Assembly: GCF_012396125.1 (NCBI RefSeq)
Contig: NZ_JAAXOX010000014.1
Location: forward strand, 1 to 64,000
Origin: Cellulomonas denverensis
GTDB lineage: Bacteria; Actinomycetota; Actinomycetes; Actinomycetales; Cellulomonadaceae
Reading direction: 5' to 3'
DNA length: 64,000 nucleotides
Of the stretch, positions 30,811-39,383 are shown in pieces. The position numbers and the translations under genes are program-made. The notes under the pieces are model-generated. The model worked only from the letters and a program-made list of their open reading frames with translations. It did not search any database and was not told the DNA's origin. Position 1 is the first letter of the stretch, and every line of letters begins with the position of its first letter.

Positions 30811-32949
30811 ATGAAGAGCAAGAGCAGGAGCGCGACCTCCGCGGCCGCCGCGTGGCCGCGGATCAGCGTCGTGATTCGCGACGACGGCACCGGCCAGGTG
30901 CGCGTCGCTGGGATGGTCACGGCCGAGATCGCTGCCACCGATGCGGCCAGCGCACGTCAGGAGGCCACGAGGCACCTGACCGCGACTGCGAAGCAGTTCG
31001 GGCGACCGGTGCAGGCGGCGACTCAGGACCCCGAGGGCGAGTGGGAGATCGTCGTCTCGCCCGACGGGTCGGTGCGCGGCGTCGACTCGGACTCGACTCG
31101 TGCACCCAGGCGCCCGAAGAGGGCGCGCACGACGCCGGCGACCTCGCCGGCGTCCCGCAAGCGGGAGGGCGCGGTCACGCCCGGTCGTGGGGTTCCCCCG
31201 ACTGGCCATGACCGGGAGCCGCGCCCTCCCTTCACCGCAGCCCTGCATGCGGCCGAGCGAGCGGCCGCCGAGCGCGCCGAGCGAGAGGCCGCCGAGCGCG
31301 CCGAGCGGGAAGCCGCCGAGCGCGCCGAGCGGGAAGCCGCCGAGCGCGCCGAGCGGGAAGCCGCCGAGCGCGCCGAGCGAGAGGCCGCCGAGCGCGCCGA
31401 CCTCGAGGCGGCGGTTCGAGCGCTCGAGGCCCGCGTCATTGAGGCTGCCGCGGTGCGGCGGGCCGCCGCCGGCAAGGTTCCGGCCGACCTCGAGGCGGCA
31501 CTTTCCGAGGCGATCCGCGGGGCCAGCGAGCTGGCGCGCTACGCGCGGGGGAGCGCGGCCGCCAACGTGCCTAGGGCGGCACAGGAGGCGGCGACCCTCG
31601 CCGGCGATGTCGACGAGGTCGTCGAGGCCGTGCGACGGCTCGTGCTCGAGTACGACGACGCGGCGGCGCAGCTCGAGCAGCGGCGGGCTGCAGAGGCGGC
31701 CTCGGCGTCGAGCGCGACCGCGGCTGCGCTGCACGCGGCCCGGTCGGTGGAGGCGCCCGACTTCCTGGGCGAAGCGCCCGACGGCGCCTCCGAGACCAAG
31801 CCGGACGAAGTCGCTGTCGTCGACGGCGACCAGGTGGCGCGGGCGCTTGCCTCCGGTCGGCGCCGACCGCGCGCGCGCACCTGGATCGCAGTGGCGGTCG
31901 CGATCGCCCTCGTGGCCGTCGGGGCGACCCAGGCCCAGCGGGTCTGGGTCGCCCGGGAGGTGACCGCCGCGCACGCCCAGTGGACCGAGGAGCAGCTCGG
32001 GCTTACGACCGACGTGCAGGCGGCGCAGGAGCTGCTCGCGAGCTCGGAAGGCAAGGTGACGGACGACGCGTTCCTGGAGGACCTTCAGGCGGCGATCGCC
32101 CGGGCGCTCGACGCGCGTGCTGATCCGAGCGAGGCGGGATCGAGCGTTCCGGCCGCGGCCTGGCGTGAGGCTGAGCGTGAGGTGATCGCTGCCGGCGCTG
32201 TGCTGCGAAGCGCCGTCAGCGCGGTCGAGGAGTCCCGGGCGGCCTGGGAGCTTGAGCGGGCGACGAAGGCGTGGCAGAAGGCGCGCTCAGACCTGTCTGC
32301 GGCGATGGACGACGCGAACGCGGTCATCGCCTCGAGCGTGAACCAGGTTGCGGACGACGGAGTGCGCCAGGCGCTGGCTGACGCCGTCGCGCAGGCGATC
32401 GACGTCCGCGACGTCGACGTCGACGACGCCACCGCCGAGGCGCTGGATGCGGCTGCGGCGGCGGCCGCCGCCGAGACGAAGGGCCTCGCTGCACCGACCC
32501 AGGCCGTGCGCGACGCGCAGGCAGCCTGGCTCGCGGAGCAGGAGCGGGCGGCTGCGGCTGCGGCTGCCCAAGCGGCCGCGCGGCCGACGACGCCAGCCGC
32601 GGGGGGATCGCGGTCACCCGCACAGGAGCAGCCGCCGGCGGCGAACGCTGCTCCCCCCGCCTCGACGAGCGGGGCCGGGGCGAGCACGGAGCTGTGGATC
32701 CGACCGGGCTCTGTGGGGTGCACGACGAAGGACCCGTACGACTTCTCGGTGAGTGCGACTACGGGCGGGGTGAGCGGGCCGGTCGTCGTGACGATCGGTG
32801 GCGTCTCCCAGACGATCGGGACGGGGAGCGGGTCCTTCTCGGGCACGCTCAAGGGGCTTCCCGCCGGGTCCTACTCGTGGTCCGTGTCGGCGGACGGGCT
32901 CGTCGTCTCTGGGTCCAAGACGGTGGTGGTCCCGTGCCCCGCTCAGTGA
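30811..32949 (+). CDS. Large membrane-spanning coiled-coil protein of the transfer operon
   Basis: 712 aa. N-terminal 130 residues basic and disordered-like; residues about 152-199 are six 8-residue repeats of the type AAERAERE forming an unbroken charged helix; a coiled-coil region runs to 330. One membrane helix follows (TWIAVAVAIALVAVGATQA, about 351-369). The outer part has coiled coil with ASSEGKVTDDAF and ASSVNQVADDGVRQALADAV segments shared with the gene at 21972, a Pro-rich linker, and a C-terminal Ig-like domain (about 625-712) closed by two Cys. It could link the cytosol to the cell surface in the mating apparatus; unproven. Confidence 0.7.
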   Translation: MKSKSRSATSAAAAWPRISVVIRDDGTGQVRVAGMVTAEIAATDAASARQEATRHLTATAKQFGRPVQAATQDPEGEWEIVVSPDGSVRGVDSDSTRAPRRPKRARTTPATSPASRKREGAVTPGRGVPPTGHDREPRPPFTAALHAAERAAAERAEREAAERAEREAAERAEREAAERAEREAAERAEREAAERADLEAAVRALEARVIEAAAVRRAAAGKVPADLEAALSEAIRGASELARYARGSAAANVPRAAQEAATLAGDVDEVVEAVRRLVLEYDDAAAQLEQRRAAEAASASSATAAALHAARSVEAPDFLGEAPDGASETKPDEVAVVDGDQVARALASGRRRPRARTWIAVAVAIALVAVGATQAQRVWVAREVTAAHAQWTEEQLGLTTDVQAAQELLASSEGKVTDDAFLEDLQAAIARALDARADPSEAGSSVPAAAWREAEREVIAAGAVLRSAVSAVEESRAAWELERATKAWQKARSDLSAAMDDANAVIASSVNQVADDGVRQALADAVAQAIDVRDVDVDDATAEALDAAAAAAAAETKGLAAPTQAVRDAQAAWLAEQERAAAAAAAQAAARPTTPAAGGSRSPAQEQPPAANAAPPASTSGAGASTELWIRPGSVGCTTKDPYDFSVSATTGGVSGPVVVTIGGVSQTIGTGSGSFSGTLKGLPAGSYSWSVSADGLVVSGSKTVVVPCPAQ
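31264..31407 (+). repeat. Six tandem 24-bp units inside the coiled-coil gene
   Basis: Units of 24 bp begin at 31264, 31288, 31312, 31336, 31360 and 31384 and encode AAERAERE. The middle four differ at one or two third positions, and the last diverges (ADLE). The near identity suggests recent expansion by slippage or unequal exchange. Confidence 0.85.
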
Positions 32950-33470
32950 AGGGTGCGGCCGCCGGCGTCGCGGTCCTGGTGATCCTCGCTGGCTGCGCTG
33001 CGCCGGGTTCCGTGACGCCGGCCACGACTGCTCCGAGCGAACCGAGCACCGGGTACCCGACGCTCGGACCCGCGGACGTCGCCAGCGAGGACCTCGACGC
33101 CCTCGTCGACCCTGAAGCGCGCGAGGTCGTGCCGACGTGGACGGAAGAGTCGCGTCGCGCTGCGCTCGACGTCGCGATGGCCGCGATGCAGGCGTGGGCT
33201 CGCCCCGATCTCCCTCACGAGCAGTGGTGGGCCGGTCTGCAGGGGTACCTGTCGCCCGGCGCCCGGGAGGTCGTCGTCCTGACTGACCCGGCGAACATCC
33301 CGGTCACGACGGTGACGGCCGTGCAGCTGCCCGACGAGGGCGAAACCGCGTACGTCGGCTGGGTGGAAGCGGACACCGACGACGGGCCGTGGTGGGTGCT
33401 GGTCGCGTGGCAGCCGGACGGGTCGTGGATCGTCGACCGGATCACGCGAAGCCACGAGGTGACGCGATGA
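32934..33470 (+). CDS. Lipoprotein of the T4SS operon
   Basis: 178 aa from GTG 32934-32936, inside the end of the previous gene; a GTG at 32946 is also possible. Short basic n-region, hydrophobic core and lipobox LAGC, so a lipid-anchored outer-face protein. The mature domain (about 70-175) has a helix with AMQAWARPDLPHEQWW then beta strands ending WVLVAWQPDGSWIVDRITR, the NTF2-like or VirB8-like pattern found in Gram-positive conjugation proteins. It overlaps the M23 gene by 4 nt. VirB8-type role suspected only. Confidence 0.7.
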   Translation: MPRSVKGAAAGVAVLVILAGCAAPGSVTPATTAPSEPSTGYPTLGPADVASEDLDALVDPEAREVVPTWTEESRRAALDVAMAAMQAWARPDLPHEQWWAGLQGYLSPGAREVVVLTDPANIPVTTVTAVQLPDEGETAYVGWVEADTDDGPWWVLVAWQPDGSWIVDRITRSHEVTR

Positions 33471-34555
33471 GCGACAGCAAGCTCGGCGTGATCGCGGCCG
33501 CCGGCGTAGCGCTCGTGATCGGCCCGGTCCTCGCCCTCGGATCCTGCGGCGTCCTGGTGAGCACGCAGGCTCAGCTGCTGGCGACGTGCCAGGAGACGCT
33601 CGCCTCCGCCACCAACGCGACCACGCTCAACGTCGACGCGATCGCCGACCACCCGGAGATCTCCGGGCCCGCGATCTCGAAGGACGCGGCGGTTCGCCTC
33701 GAGCAGCTGCGCAACGCCGCGTACATCATGAACGCCGCGGCCGCGCTCGGGCTGAACACCCGAGCGCAGGAGATCGGCGTCATGACCGCGATGGGCGAAT
33801 CCAGCCTGAGGGTCATCGACTACGGCGATGCCGCGGGCCCGGACTCGCGTGGACTGTTCCAGCAGCGAGACAACGGAGCGTGGGGCAGCTACGCGGACCG
33901 GATGGATCCGTTCATCAGCGCCACGAACTTCTTCAAGGCGCTGCAGCGGGTCTCGGGCTGGGAGCAGATGACCGGCACCGCCGCCGCCCACGCGGTGCAG
34001 CGAAACGCCGACCCGGACCACTACGCGAAGTACGAGCCGACGGCGAAGCAGATCGTGGCTGCGCTGGCGGGCGCGACGTACGACCCGCAGACGCCGGCGG
34101 AGTGCCGTCCGGCGGGCGGCGTCGTGGTCGCCGACGGCTGGACCAGCCCGGCGCCCGCGGCCCGCAAGATCACCTCGAGCTTCGGGATGCGCCTGCACCC
34201 GATCCTCGGCGTGTACAAGCTGCATGCGGGCACCGATCTCGGCGCGACCTGCGACACGCCCATCTACGCGGCCGCTGCGGGCACGGTGATCGCCGCCAAC
34301 GGCGCAGGCACGAGCGCGCAACGCGACCTGGTGCGCATCGACCACGGCGGAGGGGTCAACACCCTCTACATGCACATGTACCCCTCGGGGATCTTCGTGC
34401 AGCCCGGCGACGTCGTCGACGCCGGCCAGCTCATCGCCGCGGTCGGCAGCGCCGGGAGCTCGACCGCCTGCCACCTGCACTACGAGGTGCGTATCGACGG
34501 GACCCCGATCGACCCGGTCCCCTTCATGCAAGAGAGGGGGGTGACGCTGCCGTGA
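33467..34555 (+). CDS. Lysozyme-like / M23 peptidase cell-wall hydrolase (VirB1-like)
   Basis: 362 aa, ATG overlapping the previous stop by 4 nt. N-terminal membrane anchor (9-28). A lysozyme-like domain follows (about 70-200: AMGESSL with candidate catalytic E111, then RGLFQQRDNGAWG), the fold of conjugative lytic transglycosylases. The C-terminus (about 228-355) is an M23 endopeptidase with H253 and D257 in HAGTDLG and H336-x-H338 in HLHYE, giving the complete Zn site. The two activities together open the peptidoglycan for the transfer channel. Such two-domain hydrolases (TcpG, CwlT-type) are usual in Gram-positive T4SS. Confidence 0.88.
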   Translation: MSDSKLGVIAAAGVALVIGPVLALGSCGVLVSTQAQLLATCQETLASATNATTLNVDAIADHPEISGPAISKDAAVRLEQLRNAAYIMNAAAALGLNTRAQEIGVMTAMGESSLRVIDYGDAAGPDSRGLFQQRDNGAWGSYADRMDPFISATNFFKALQRVSGWEQMTGTAAAHAVQRNADPDHYAKYEPTAKQIVAALAGATYDPQTPAECRPAGGVVVADGWTSPAPAARKITSSFGMRLHPILGVYKLHAGTDLGATCDTPIYAAAAGTVIAANGAGTSAQRDLVRIDHGGGVNTLYMHMYPSGIFVQPGDVVDAGQLIAAVGSAGSSTACHLHYEVRIDGTPIDPVPFMQERGVTLP

Positions 34556-35184
34556 GCACCGTCAACCCGTGGGCTCCCGCGCCCGCACCCGTCCCTGACA
34601 AGCCGACCCCCGCGGACCCGGTGCCGGCGAGCAGCACGCTGGTGGGCGTCGCGCGACCCCAGCGCGGCGTCCCGGCCCCACGCGTGGGCCTGCCCGCCAT
34701 TCCGGTGCGCCCGCGCGCGGCGATGTGGTGGGTCGCCGCGCACGGCGGCGCCGGCGGGTCCACTCTCGCCACGCTCGTCCCCGGGACGGCCGCCGTCGGC
34801 CCCGCATGGCCGGACCCGATCGACGGGGTCGCGCACTGCGTGCTCGTGTGCCGCACGAACGTCGCCGGCCTGCGGGCGGCTCAGACCGCGATGACGCAGT
34901 GGGCGGCTGGCGCGGCGCCGGCAGGCGTGGAGCTGCACGGCCTCGTGGCTGTCGCGGACGCACCGGGGCGCCTGCCACGACCGCTGCGGGAGTTCCTCGC
35001 GATCCTGCGCGGCGGCGTTCAGCAGCTCTGGCTCCTGGAGTGGGTCGAGGCCTGGCGCGTCGAGCCGGCCCCGTCTCTGCAGAGCGTCCCTCGCGCGGTC
35101 ACCCGGACCATCCGGGACCTGACTGCGATGACGACTTCCCTGGCGACCGCCCAGGGGACCACCGAAGAGAGGTATCTGGCATGA
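34552..35184 (+). CDS. DUF6668-like protein with Gly-rich P-loop-like segment
   Basis: 210 aa, GTG overlapping the previous stop by 4 nt. A Pro-rich N-terminus, then MWWVAAHGGAGGSTLATLVP at about 60-79. This resembles the start of a ParA/MinD fold but lacks the P-loop lysine, so ATP binding is doubtful. Later strands (HCVLVCRTNVAGLRAAQTAM, GVELHGLVAVADAPGRLPRPLREF) fit the same fold. Proteins like this are regularly found in actinobacterial T4SS operons of the SCO6880 type. Function unknown. The next gene starts 4 nt before its end. Confidence 0.7.
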   Translation: MSTVNPWAPAPAPVPDKPTPADPVPASSTLVGVARPQRGVPAPRVGLPAIPVRPRAAMWWVAAHGGAGGSTLATLVPGTAAVGPAWPDPIDGVAHCVLVCRTNVAGLRAAQTAMTQWAAGAAPAGVELHGLVAVADAPGRLPRPLREFLAILRGGVQQLWLLEWVEAWRVEPAPSLQSVPRAVTRTIRDLTAMTTSLATAQGTTEERYLA

Positions 35185-35462
35185 ACACCGCACTGCACCT
35201 GATGAACGTGGCCGCCGGGGTCCTCATCGACCCGAAGGCCGAGCAGCCGCCGGGCACCGACGGGATCTGGGTCGTGGCCGGGTGGGCCAAGTTCGCGGGC
35301 TTCTTCGTCGCTGCGCTCGCTCTCATCGGCGCGATCGTCGTCCTGGTGCTGAACAACCGCCGCGGCGAGGCGATGCAGCACACCGGCGCGATCCTCGGCG
35401 TCCTGTTCGGTGTGGTGGGCATCGGCGCCGCGTTCAGCCTGATCAACGTCCTGGCCGGCTGA
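35181..35462 (+). CDS. VirB2-like small membrane protein
   Basis: 93 aa, ATG after AGAGAGG. Two hydrophobic helices (WAKFAGFFVAALALIGAIVVLVL and TGAILGVLFGVVGIGAAFSLINVLAG) joined by the basic loop NNRRGEAMQH. This is the size and topology of pilin-like VirB2/TrbC proteins in Gram-positive conjugation systems. It stands just before the lipoprotein and VirB6-like genes, as expected. The loop RRGEA also occurs in the VirB6-like protein (HRRGEALF), suggesting a shared interaction site. Assignment rests on topology and order. Confidence 0.7.
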   Translation: MNTALHLMNVAAGVLIDPKAEQPPGTDGIWVVAGWAKFAGFFVAALALIGAIVVLVLNNRRGEAMQHTGAILGVLFGVVGIGAAFSLINVLAG

Positions 35463-36163
35463 TGCCTCCTACCCGCACGGTCCTGGTCACCGTCAGCGCG
35501 GCGCTGGTCGCCGCGCTGACGGTGTCGGGGTGCTCGTCGACCCCGAACCAGGCCACCGTCCCCGCGACGACGACGCCGGCCAAGGAAGCGCCCTCGGCGG
35601 CAGAGCAGCCCACCAGCGACAGCGTGTGCGGGCTCGGCGACGTGCAGATGACCGGCGGCATCACAGAGGCGCCCGAGGTCACTTGGGAGCTCGTCGGCAC
35701 CACGCTCGCACCGAAGGACCCGGCCGCCGGCCCGGGTCTGCAGGACGACGACGGGCTGCGGCGGTGCTTCGCGCGCACGCCGCTGGGCGCGCTCCTCGCG
35801 GCGGCGAACATCATGGCCTCCGGGTCGAGCCCGGCGCTGGTCACCCCGCTGACGGACCGGCTCTCGGCACCGGGTCCGGGCCGTGACGCTGCACTCGCCG
35901 ACCTGGCCGGTCGAGTCACCGTCGGCGACTCGACAATCCGGTACGAGATCGCCGGGTTCACCATGTCCGCGTACGACGGCCGCAACGCCAGCGTCGACGT
36001 GGTCATCCGAGCCAGCAACCAGGCGCTGCTCGCCCAGATGATCGACCTGACATGGGTCGAGGGCGACTGGAAGGTCGCGCTCGCCGACGACGGCCAGATG
36101 CGCACGCCCATGGGCGCCGTGCAGTCGCTCGCCGGCTACACGGCGTGGGACGGTGCGCAGTGA
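35462..36163 (+). CDS. T4SS operon lipoprotein, possibly VirB8-like
   Basis: 233 aa, ATG overlapping the previous stop by one base. Signal peptide with lipobox VSGC, then a Thr/Pro linker and a folded domain with two Cys. The last 100 residues (AALADLAGRVTVGDSTIRYEIAG, DVVIRASNQALLAQMIDLTWVEGDWKVAL) follow the helix-then-sheet order of NTF2/VirB8-like domains. Equivalent lipoproteins stand at this place in SCO6880-type loci. Its GTGA junction couples it to the VirB6-like gene. VirB8 role is a hypothesis. Confidence 0.7.
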   Translation: MPPTRTVLVTVSAALVAALTVSGCSSTPNQATVPATTTPAKEAPSAAEQPTSDSVCGLGDVQMTGGITEAPEVTWELVGTTLAPKDPAAGPGLQDDDGLRRCFARTPLGALLAAANIMASGSSPALVTPLTDRLSAPGPGRDAALADLAGRVTVGDSTIRYEIAGFTMSAYDGRNASVDVVIRASNQALLAQMIDLTWVEGDWKVALADDGQMRTPMGAVQSLAGYTAWDGAQ

Positions 36164-37896
36164 GCTGCGGGACGTTCGAGCTGACGTGCCACGTGAGCGA
36201 GGCGGCGGCCGGCTTCTTGGAGTCGACTCTCGGGCAGATGGCCCGAGAGGCGGCCGAGGCGGCCGGTCGCGCGGTCGCGGGCCTGGGAACGCTGTGGGTC
36301 GCGGTACCCACTCCCGATCTGGTGACCGGAGACGGCTCCGTGAAGGTCAAGCCTGGATCGCGCGCGGCCGGCGCCGAGGGGATCGTCACCGTGCTCGGTT
36401 GGGCGCAGTTCCTCGGGTACACGATCGCCGCGCTGTCGCTCATCGCGATCTTCGCGATGGCGATGGTCAACCACCGACGGGGCGAGGCCCTGTTCGCGAC
36501 GAAACGGCTCGCGATCGTGCTGTTCTCGACGGTGCTGCTCGGCGCCGCCGGCCCCGTGGCGCAGGCGCTGGTCAGCAGCGGCCCTCAAGCAGCTTCCAAC
36601 ACGGTGATGTACCTGCAACGAACGATGTGGTGGTACTCGATCGCTGCGATGGTGCTGGGCATCATCGTCGGCGCCATCCGCATGATCGCGACCCACCGCC
36701 TCGAGCCGGGCCGCGACCTGGTGCAGGGCCTCATCACGATGATCGTGATTTCGGGCGCGGGGGTCACGGGGATGAACCTGCTGATCCGCGCCCTGGACTC
36801 GCTGGCCAACAAGCTGATCAACGGATCGCTCGCGTGCGGGCCAGCGGCCGACTCCTCGTGCTTCGGTGGATCGGTGAGCACGCTGCTGGTGTTCACCTCC
36901 GCCGCCGGCGCGACGGGACTGCCCGCGTTCCTCCTGCTGCTGCTGTCAGTCGTCGCGATCTTCGCCTCCGCGGTGCAGATCGTGTTGATGGTGGTGCGCT
37001 CTGCGCTGATGGTCGTGTTCGCCGGTCTGCTGCCAACCGCCGCGGCGGGGTCCAGCACGCGCACCGGCAGGGACTGGCTGAACAAACTCCTGAGCTGGAT
37101 GTTCGGCTGGATGCTCTACAAGCCGATCGCCGCGTTCATCTACGCGGCCGCGTTCATGCTCACAGCGACGCCGTTCTATGCCGACGACGGCACCGGCTGG
37201 GTGTCCTCCCTCGGCGGCCTCGCGCTCATGCTCATGGCGCTCTTCGCGCTACCGCCCCTGTTCAAGGCGATCGCCCCAGCCGTCGCAGCTGCGATGAGCG
37301 GTAGCGGAGGCGGCGGGATGGGCGCCGCCGCGGGCATGGGTGCGATCGCTGCTGGCGGGCAGATCTACTCCGGCTCCAAGAACACCGGCGGAGGCGGAGG
37401 CGGAGCGCAGCCCGCAGCCAAGGGGGCGAACCCGATGCCAGCTCCCGGGACCCCAGCAGGGGGCAGCGCGGGCGGCGGCGGAGCAGCAGCGAGCGGCAGA
37501 GCAGCGGCGGGCGGAGGCGCCGCAGCGGGCGGAGGCGCCGCCGCGGCGGGAGCCGCCGCGGGTCCTGTCGGCCTCGCAGTGGGCGCGGGCGTCGATGGCG
37601 CGAAGAAGGCCGCGGGTGCGGTCAAGGGCGCGATCCAGGGCGCGGCCGCTGCGGTCTCGGAGCAGCCCGCTGGCACCGCGCCCGCTGGACCCGCCCCGGC
37701 CGGGACGCCGACCTCGGGAGGCGCACCGGGTCTGAGCGGCTCGTCGGCCGGCGGCGGTAGCGGCGGCCCGATGGCTGGCGGCGCGGGGGCGGGATCAGGC
37801 GCCGCGCAGGGCGCCGCCGCTGTGACGGCCGCGGGAAGCGCGGCAGTGGACTCCGTCCGTCGCACCGCGACGGACGTAACCGGTGAGGAGAAGTGA
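36160..37896 (+). CDS. VirB6/TrbL-like polytopic membrane protein (SCO6881 type)
   Basis: 578 aa, GTG overlapping the previous stop by 4 nt. Short exported N-terminus, then about seven or eight membrane helices between 85 and 400, including VVRSALMVVFAGLLPTAAAGS and the conserved WMLYKPIAAFIYAAAF. The last 170 residues are a Gly/Ala/Pro/Ser-rich tail without structure. This is the central channel component of Gram-positive T4SS, the counterpart of VirB6. The following genes encode SCO6880, VirB4 and VirD4 relatives in the standard order. Confidence in the family is good. Confidence 0.82.
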   Translation: MSCGTFELTCHVSEAAAGFLESTLGQMAREAAEAAGRAVAGLGTLWVAVPTPDLVTGDGSVKVKPGSRAAGAEGIVTVLGWAQFLGYTIAALSLIAIFAMAMVNHRRGEALFATKRLAIVLFSTVLLGAAGPVAQALVSSGPQAASNTVMYLQRTMWWYSIAAMVLGIIVGAIRMIATHRLEPGRDLVQGLITMIVISGAGVTGMNLLIRALDSLANKLINGSLACGPAADSSCFGGSVSTLLVFTSAAGATGLPAFLLLLLSVVAIFASAVQIVLMVVRSALMVVFAGLLPTAAAGSSTRTGRDWLNKLLSWMFGWMLYKPIAAFIYAAAFMLTATPFYADDGTGWVSSLGGLALMLMALFALPPLFKAIAPAVAAAMSGSGGGGMGAAAGMGAIAAGGQIYSGSKNTGGGGGGAQPAAKGANPMPAPGTPAGGSAGGGGAAASGRAAAGGGAAAGGGAAAAGAAAGPVGLAVGAGVDGAKKAAGAVKGAIQGAAAAVSEQPAGTAPAGPAPAGTPTSGGAPGLSGSSAGGGSGGPMAGGAGAGSGAAQGAAAVTAAGSAAVDSVRRTATDVTGEEK

Positions 37897-37898
37897 CC

Positions 37899-39383
37899 AT
37901 GTCGAACGATGGTGTTGTTGCCGGCTACGGCAACTGGAAGAAGCCCACGAGCGCTGGCCTCGTCGGTCTGAGCTTCGCCGGGACGATGGTCGCGATGGTC
38001 GGCCTAGTCGTCGTGGTCGTCGTAGCCAACGTCAAGGGGTGGTTGGCAGCGCTGCTCGCGTTCGCAGTGGTTGCCGCGGTCGTGGCCATGACCGTGACGC
38101 GCGACAAGCACGGGCTGAACGTCGCCGACCGCACCAAGGAGAGGGTGCGGTGGTGGGAGTCCCGCTCAAGCGGCTCGAACCTCTACCGTTCCGGTCCGCT
38201 GGGCCGCACGCCCTGGGGGACGTGCCAACTCCCGGGCATCGCCGCCGCGACTCGCCTGACGGAGTTCGTCGACGTCTACGAGCGCCCCTTCGCGCTACTC
38301 AGCTCCCCCGTCGGCACCGTGACGGTCGTACTGGCCAGCCAGCCCGAGGGCGACTCGCTGGTCGACCAGGAGCAGGTGGACCGGTGGGTGTCGCGCTTCG
38401 GCGGCTGGCTCGCCGGCCTCAGCGACTACCTCGGCTTGATCGCGGCATCGGTCACGGTGGAGACCGCGCCGGACACCGGCACCAGGCTGCGGCAGGAGGT
38501 CACGCTGAACCTGGACCCCGCGGCCCCGCCGTTCGCTCGGGAGGTCCTGGCCGAGGTCGTCGACAACTACCCGGTCGGGTCCAACAAGGTCAGCGCGTAC
38601 GTCGCCCTGACCTTCGCCCGCAGCGTCGCGGGCCGCAAGCGCTCGATCGAAGATCTGGGCCGCGACCTGGCCGCCCAGCTGCCGAACCTCACCGGCACCC
38701 TCGAGGCGACAGGCGCGGGGGCCACACACCCCGCGACGGCCGCCGAGCTGTGCGAGCTGGTCCGCACGGCTTACGACCCCGCCTCCGCGGTCATCTTCGA
38801 CGAGGCCGCCTCCCAGGGCGTCCGGGTGGACCTCACCTGGTCCGACGTCGGCCCGGCGGCCGCGGAGGCAGGGTGGCAGGACTACCGGCACGACTCAGGC
38901 CTGTCGCGCACGTGGATGGTGACTGGTGCCCCTCAGGGTGTCGTGCAGTCGAACATCCTGTCCGGGGTCCTCGCCCCGCACCGGGACGTCTCTCGCAAGC
39001 GCGTGACGCTGCTGTACACGCCGCACGACCCCGCCCGCGCCGCCGCCATGGTCGACGCCGACGTGCGTCAGACCCGAGCGATGCTCGGGGAACGCGCAGG
39101 CGCCGGCGCGTACCGCGCGCACCAGGCCGCGCAGAAGACAGCCGCGGAGCAGGCCGCCGGTGCGGGCCTGGTCTCGTTCGGCATGCTCATCACGGCGACC
39201 GTGATGGACGCAGCCCAAGAGGCGCAGGCGGCGGCCGCCGTGCAGAACCTCACCGCGGCCGCCCGGCTGATGGTTCGGCCGACGTACGGGTCCCAGGACA
39301 CGGCGTTCGCGGCAGCGCTCCCGCTCGGCCTGCACCTGCCGCGGTACGCGAGCATGATCACGGCTACGGAGCGTGTCGCGTGA
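37899..39383 (+). CDS. SCO6880-family T4SS protein
   Basis: 494 aa from ATG 37899 (GTG 37893 also in frame). Two N-terminal membrane helices (about 22-70), then a large cytosolic domain of alpha/beta character with LPGIAAATRLTEFVDVYERPFALL and RTWMVTGAPQGVVQSNILSGVLAP. This is the SCO6880 family, found between the VirB6-like and VirB4-like genes in actinobacterial conjugation loci and probably equal to VirB3 (PrgI) fused to the N-terminal part of VirB4. That explains why the next gene, VirB4-like, is short at its N-terminus. Essential structural part of the channel by analogy. Confidence 0.85.
   Translation: MSNDGVVAGYGNWKKPTSAGLVGLSFAGTMVAMVGLVVVVVVANVKGWLAALLAFAVVAAVVAMTVTRDKHGLNVADRTKERVRWWESRSSGSNLYRSGPLGRTPWGTCQLPGIAAATRLTEFVDVYERPFALLSSPVGTVTVVLASQPEGDSLVDQEQVDRWVSRFGGWLAGLSDYLGLIAASVTVETAPDTGTRLRQEVTLNLDPAAPPFAREVLAEVVDNYPVGSNKVSAYVALTFARSVAGRKRSIEDLGRDLAAQLPNLTGTLEATGAGATHPATAAELCELVRTAYDPASAVIFDEAASQGVRVDLTWSDVGPAAAEAGWQDYRHDSGLSRTWMVTGAPQGVVQSNILSGVLAPHRDVSRKRVTLLYTPHDPARAAAMVDADVRQTRAMLGERAGAGAYRAHQAAQKTAAEQAAGAGLVSFGMLITATVMDAAQEAQAAAAVQNLTAAARLMVRPTYGSQDTAFAAALPLGLHLPRYASMITATERVA

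Noticed and set aside
31264..31407. Tandem repeat as non-coding satellite
   Set aside because: It is in frame inside a long gene and encodes a regular charged helix.
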